A stretch of DNA of 6,577 nt from Erysipelotrichaceae bacterium (lineage in GTDB: Bacteria; Bacillota_I; Bacilli_A; Erysipelotrichales; Coprobacillaceae), in the NCBI GenBank assembly GCA_021202205.1, contig JAJQDJ010000157.1, positions 1 through 6,577 on the forward strand, written 5' to 3'. Positions 6,528 through 6,577 of this stretch are shown piece after piece (the first letter of the stretch is position 1; the number at the start of each line of letters is the position of its first letter). Position numbers and translations under genes: made by a program. The notes under the pieces are model-generated. The model saw nothing but the letters and a program-made list of their open reading frames with translations, had not been told where the DNA came from and did no database searches.

Positions 6528-6577
6528 TGTACCCTGTAAAATGGACAGTTAAATAAAAGAGAGTCAAGGCATTAAGC
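6528..6577. mobile_element. Possible terminal end of an IS3-family insertion sequence (cut by window edge)
   Basis: Eleven bases past the hsdR stop the sequence changes to TGTACCCTGTAAAATGGACA, followed by GTTAAATAAAAG. A 5' TG, a TGTAC opening and a TGGACA block about 15 bases in are typical of terminal inverted repeats of the IS3/IS150 group. Only 50 bases are visible: there is no transposase codon evidence, the opposite end and any target duplication are outside the window, and orientation cannot be set. It could instead be ordinary intergenic sequence. Confidence 0.42.

Overview
The window holds a complete type I restriction-modification (R-M) operon, hsdM-hsdS-hsdR, on the + strand (628-6517). 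To its left is a divergently oriented small gene for a PTS lactose/cellobiose-family IIA protein (65-376, minus strand). To its right, 11 bases past the hsdR stop, is a sequence that looks like the terminal end of an IS3-family insertion sequence, cut off by the window edge. The DNA is AT-rich (roughly 30% GC by eye), with AT-ending codons, purine-rich Shine-Dalgarno sequences and sigma-A type promoters. Together with the lac/cellobiose-type PTS protein this suggests a low-GC Bacillota, perhaps a gut Erysipelotrichia or Clostridia-like species. The species-level guess is inference only.

Layout. 1-64: the 3' flank of the PTS gene, with no supportable gene. 65-376 (minus): the IIA-like protein. 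377-627: the divergent control region. It contains two alternative minus-strand promoters, a 19-bp operator-like palindrome between or over them, a perfect 14-bp-stem hairpin that reads as a minus-strand intrinsic terminator, and an extended -10 promoter for the hsd operon. 628-2202: hsdM. 2195-3394: hsdS, overlapping hsdM by 8 bases. 3413-6517: hsdR, 18 bases after hsdS and with a strong ribosome binding site. 6518-6577: a short spacer and the possible IS end; no terminator is visible for the operon.

How the genes work together. HsdS carries two target recognition domains that read a bipartite asymmetric DNA site. HsdM (two copies with one HsdS) methylates adenine in each half-site using S-adenosylmethionine. 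HsdR adds ATP-driven DNA translocation and cleavage when the site is unmethylated. The M-S-R order, the HsdR length with nuclease residues D151, E165 and K167, and the TEL-TAEL linker in HsdS all place the system close to the type IC (EcoR124I) family. All three subunits look intact, so the system is probably functional.

No new biological system is evident. The points worth a second look are the repeat structure of hsdS that could allow specificity change, a GC-rich patch of atypical codon use in hsdM exactly at the SAM-binding motif, a terminator with no gene to serve, and a divergent PTS IIA protein that lacks the usual metal-site aspartate.
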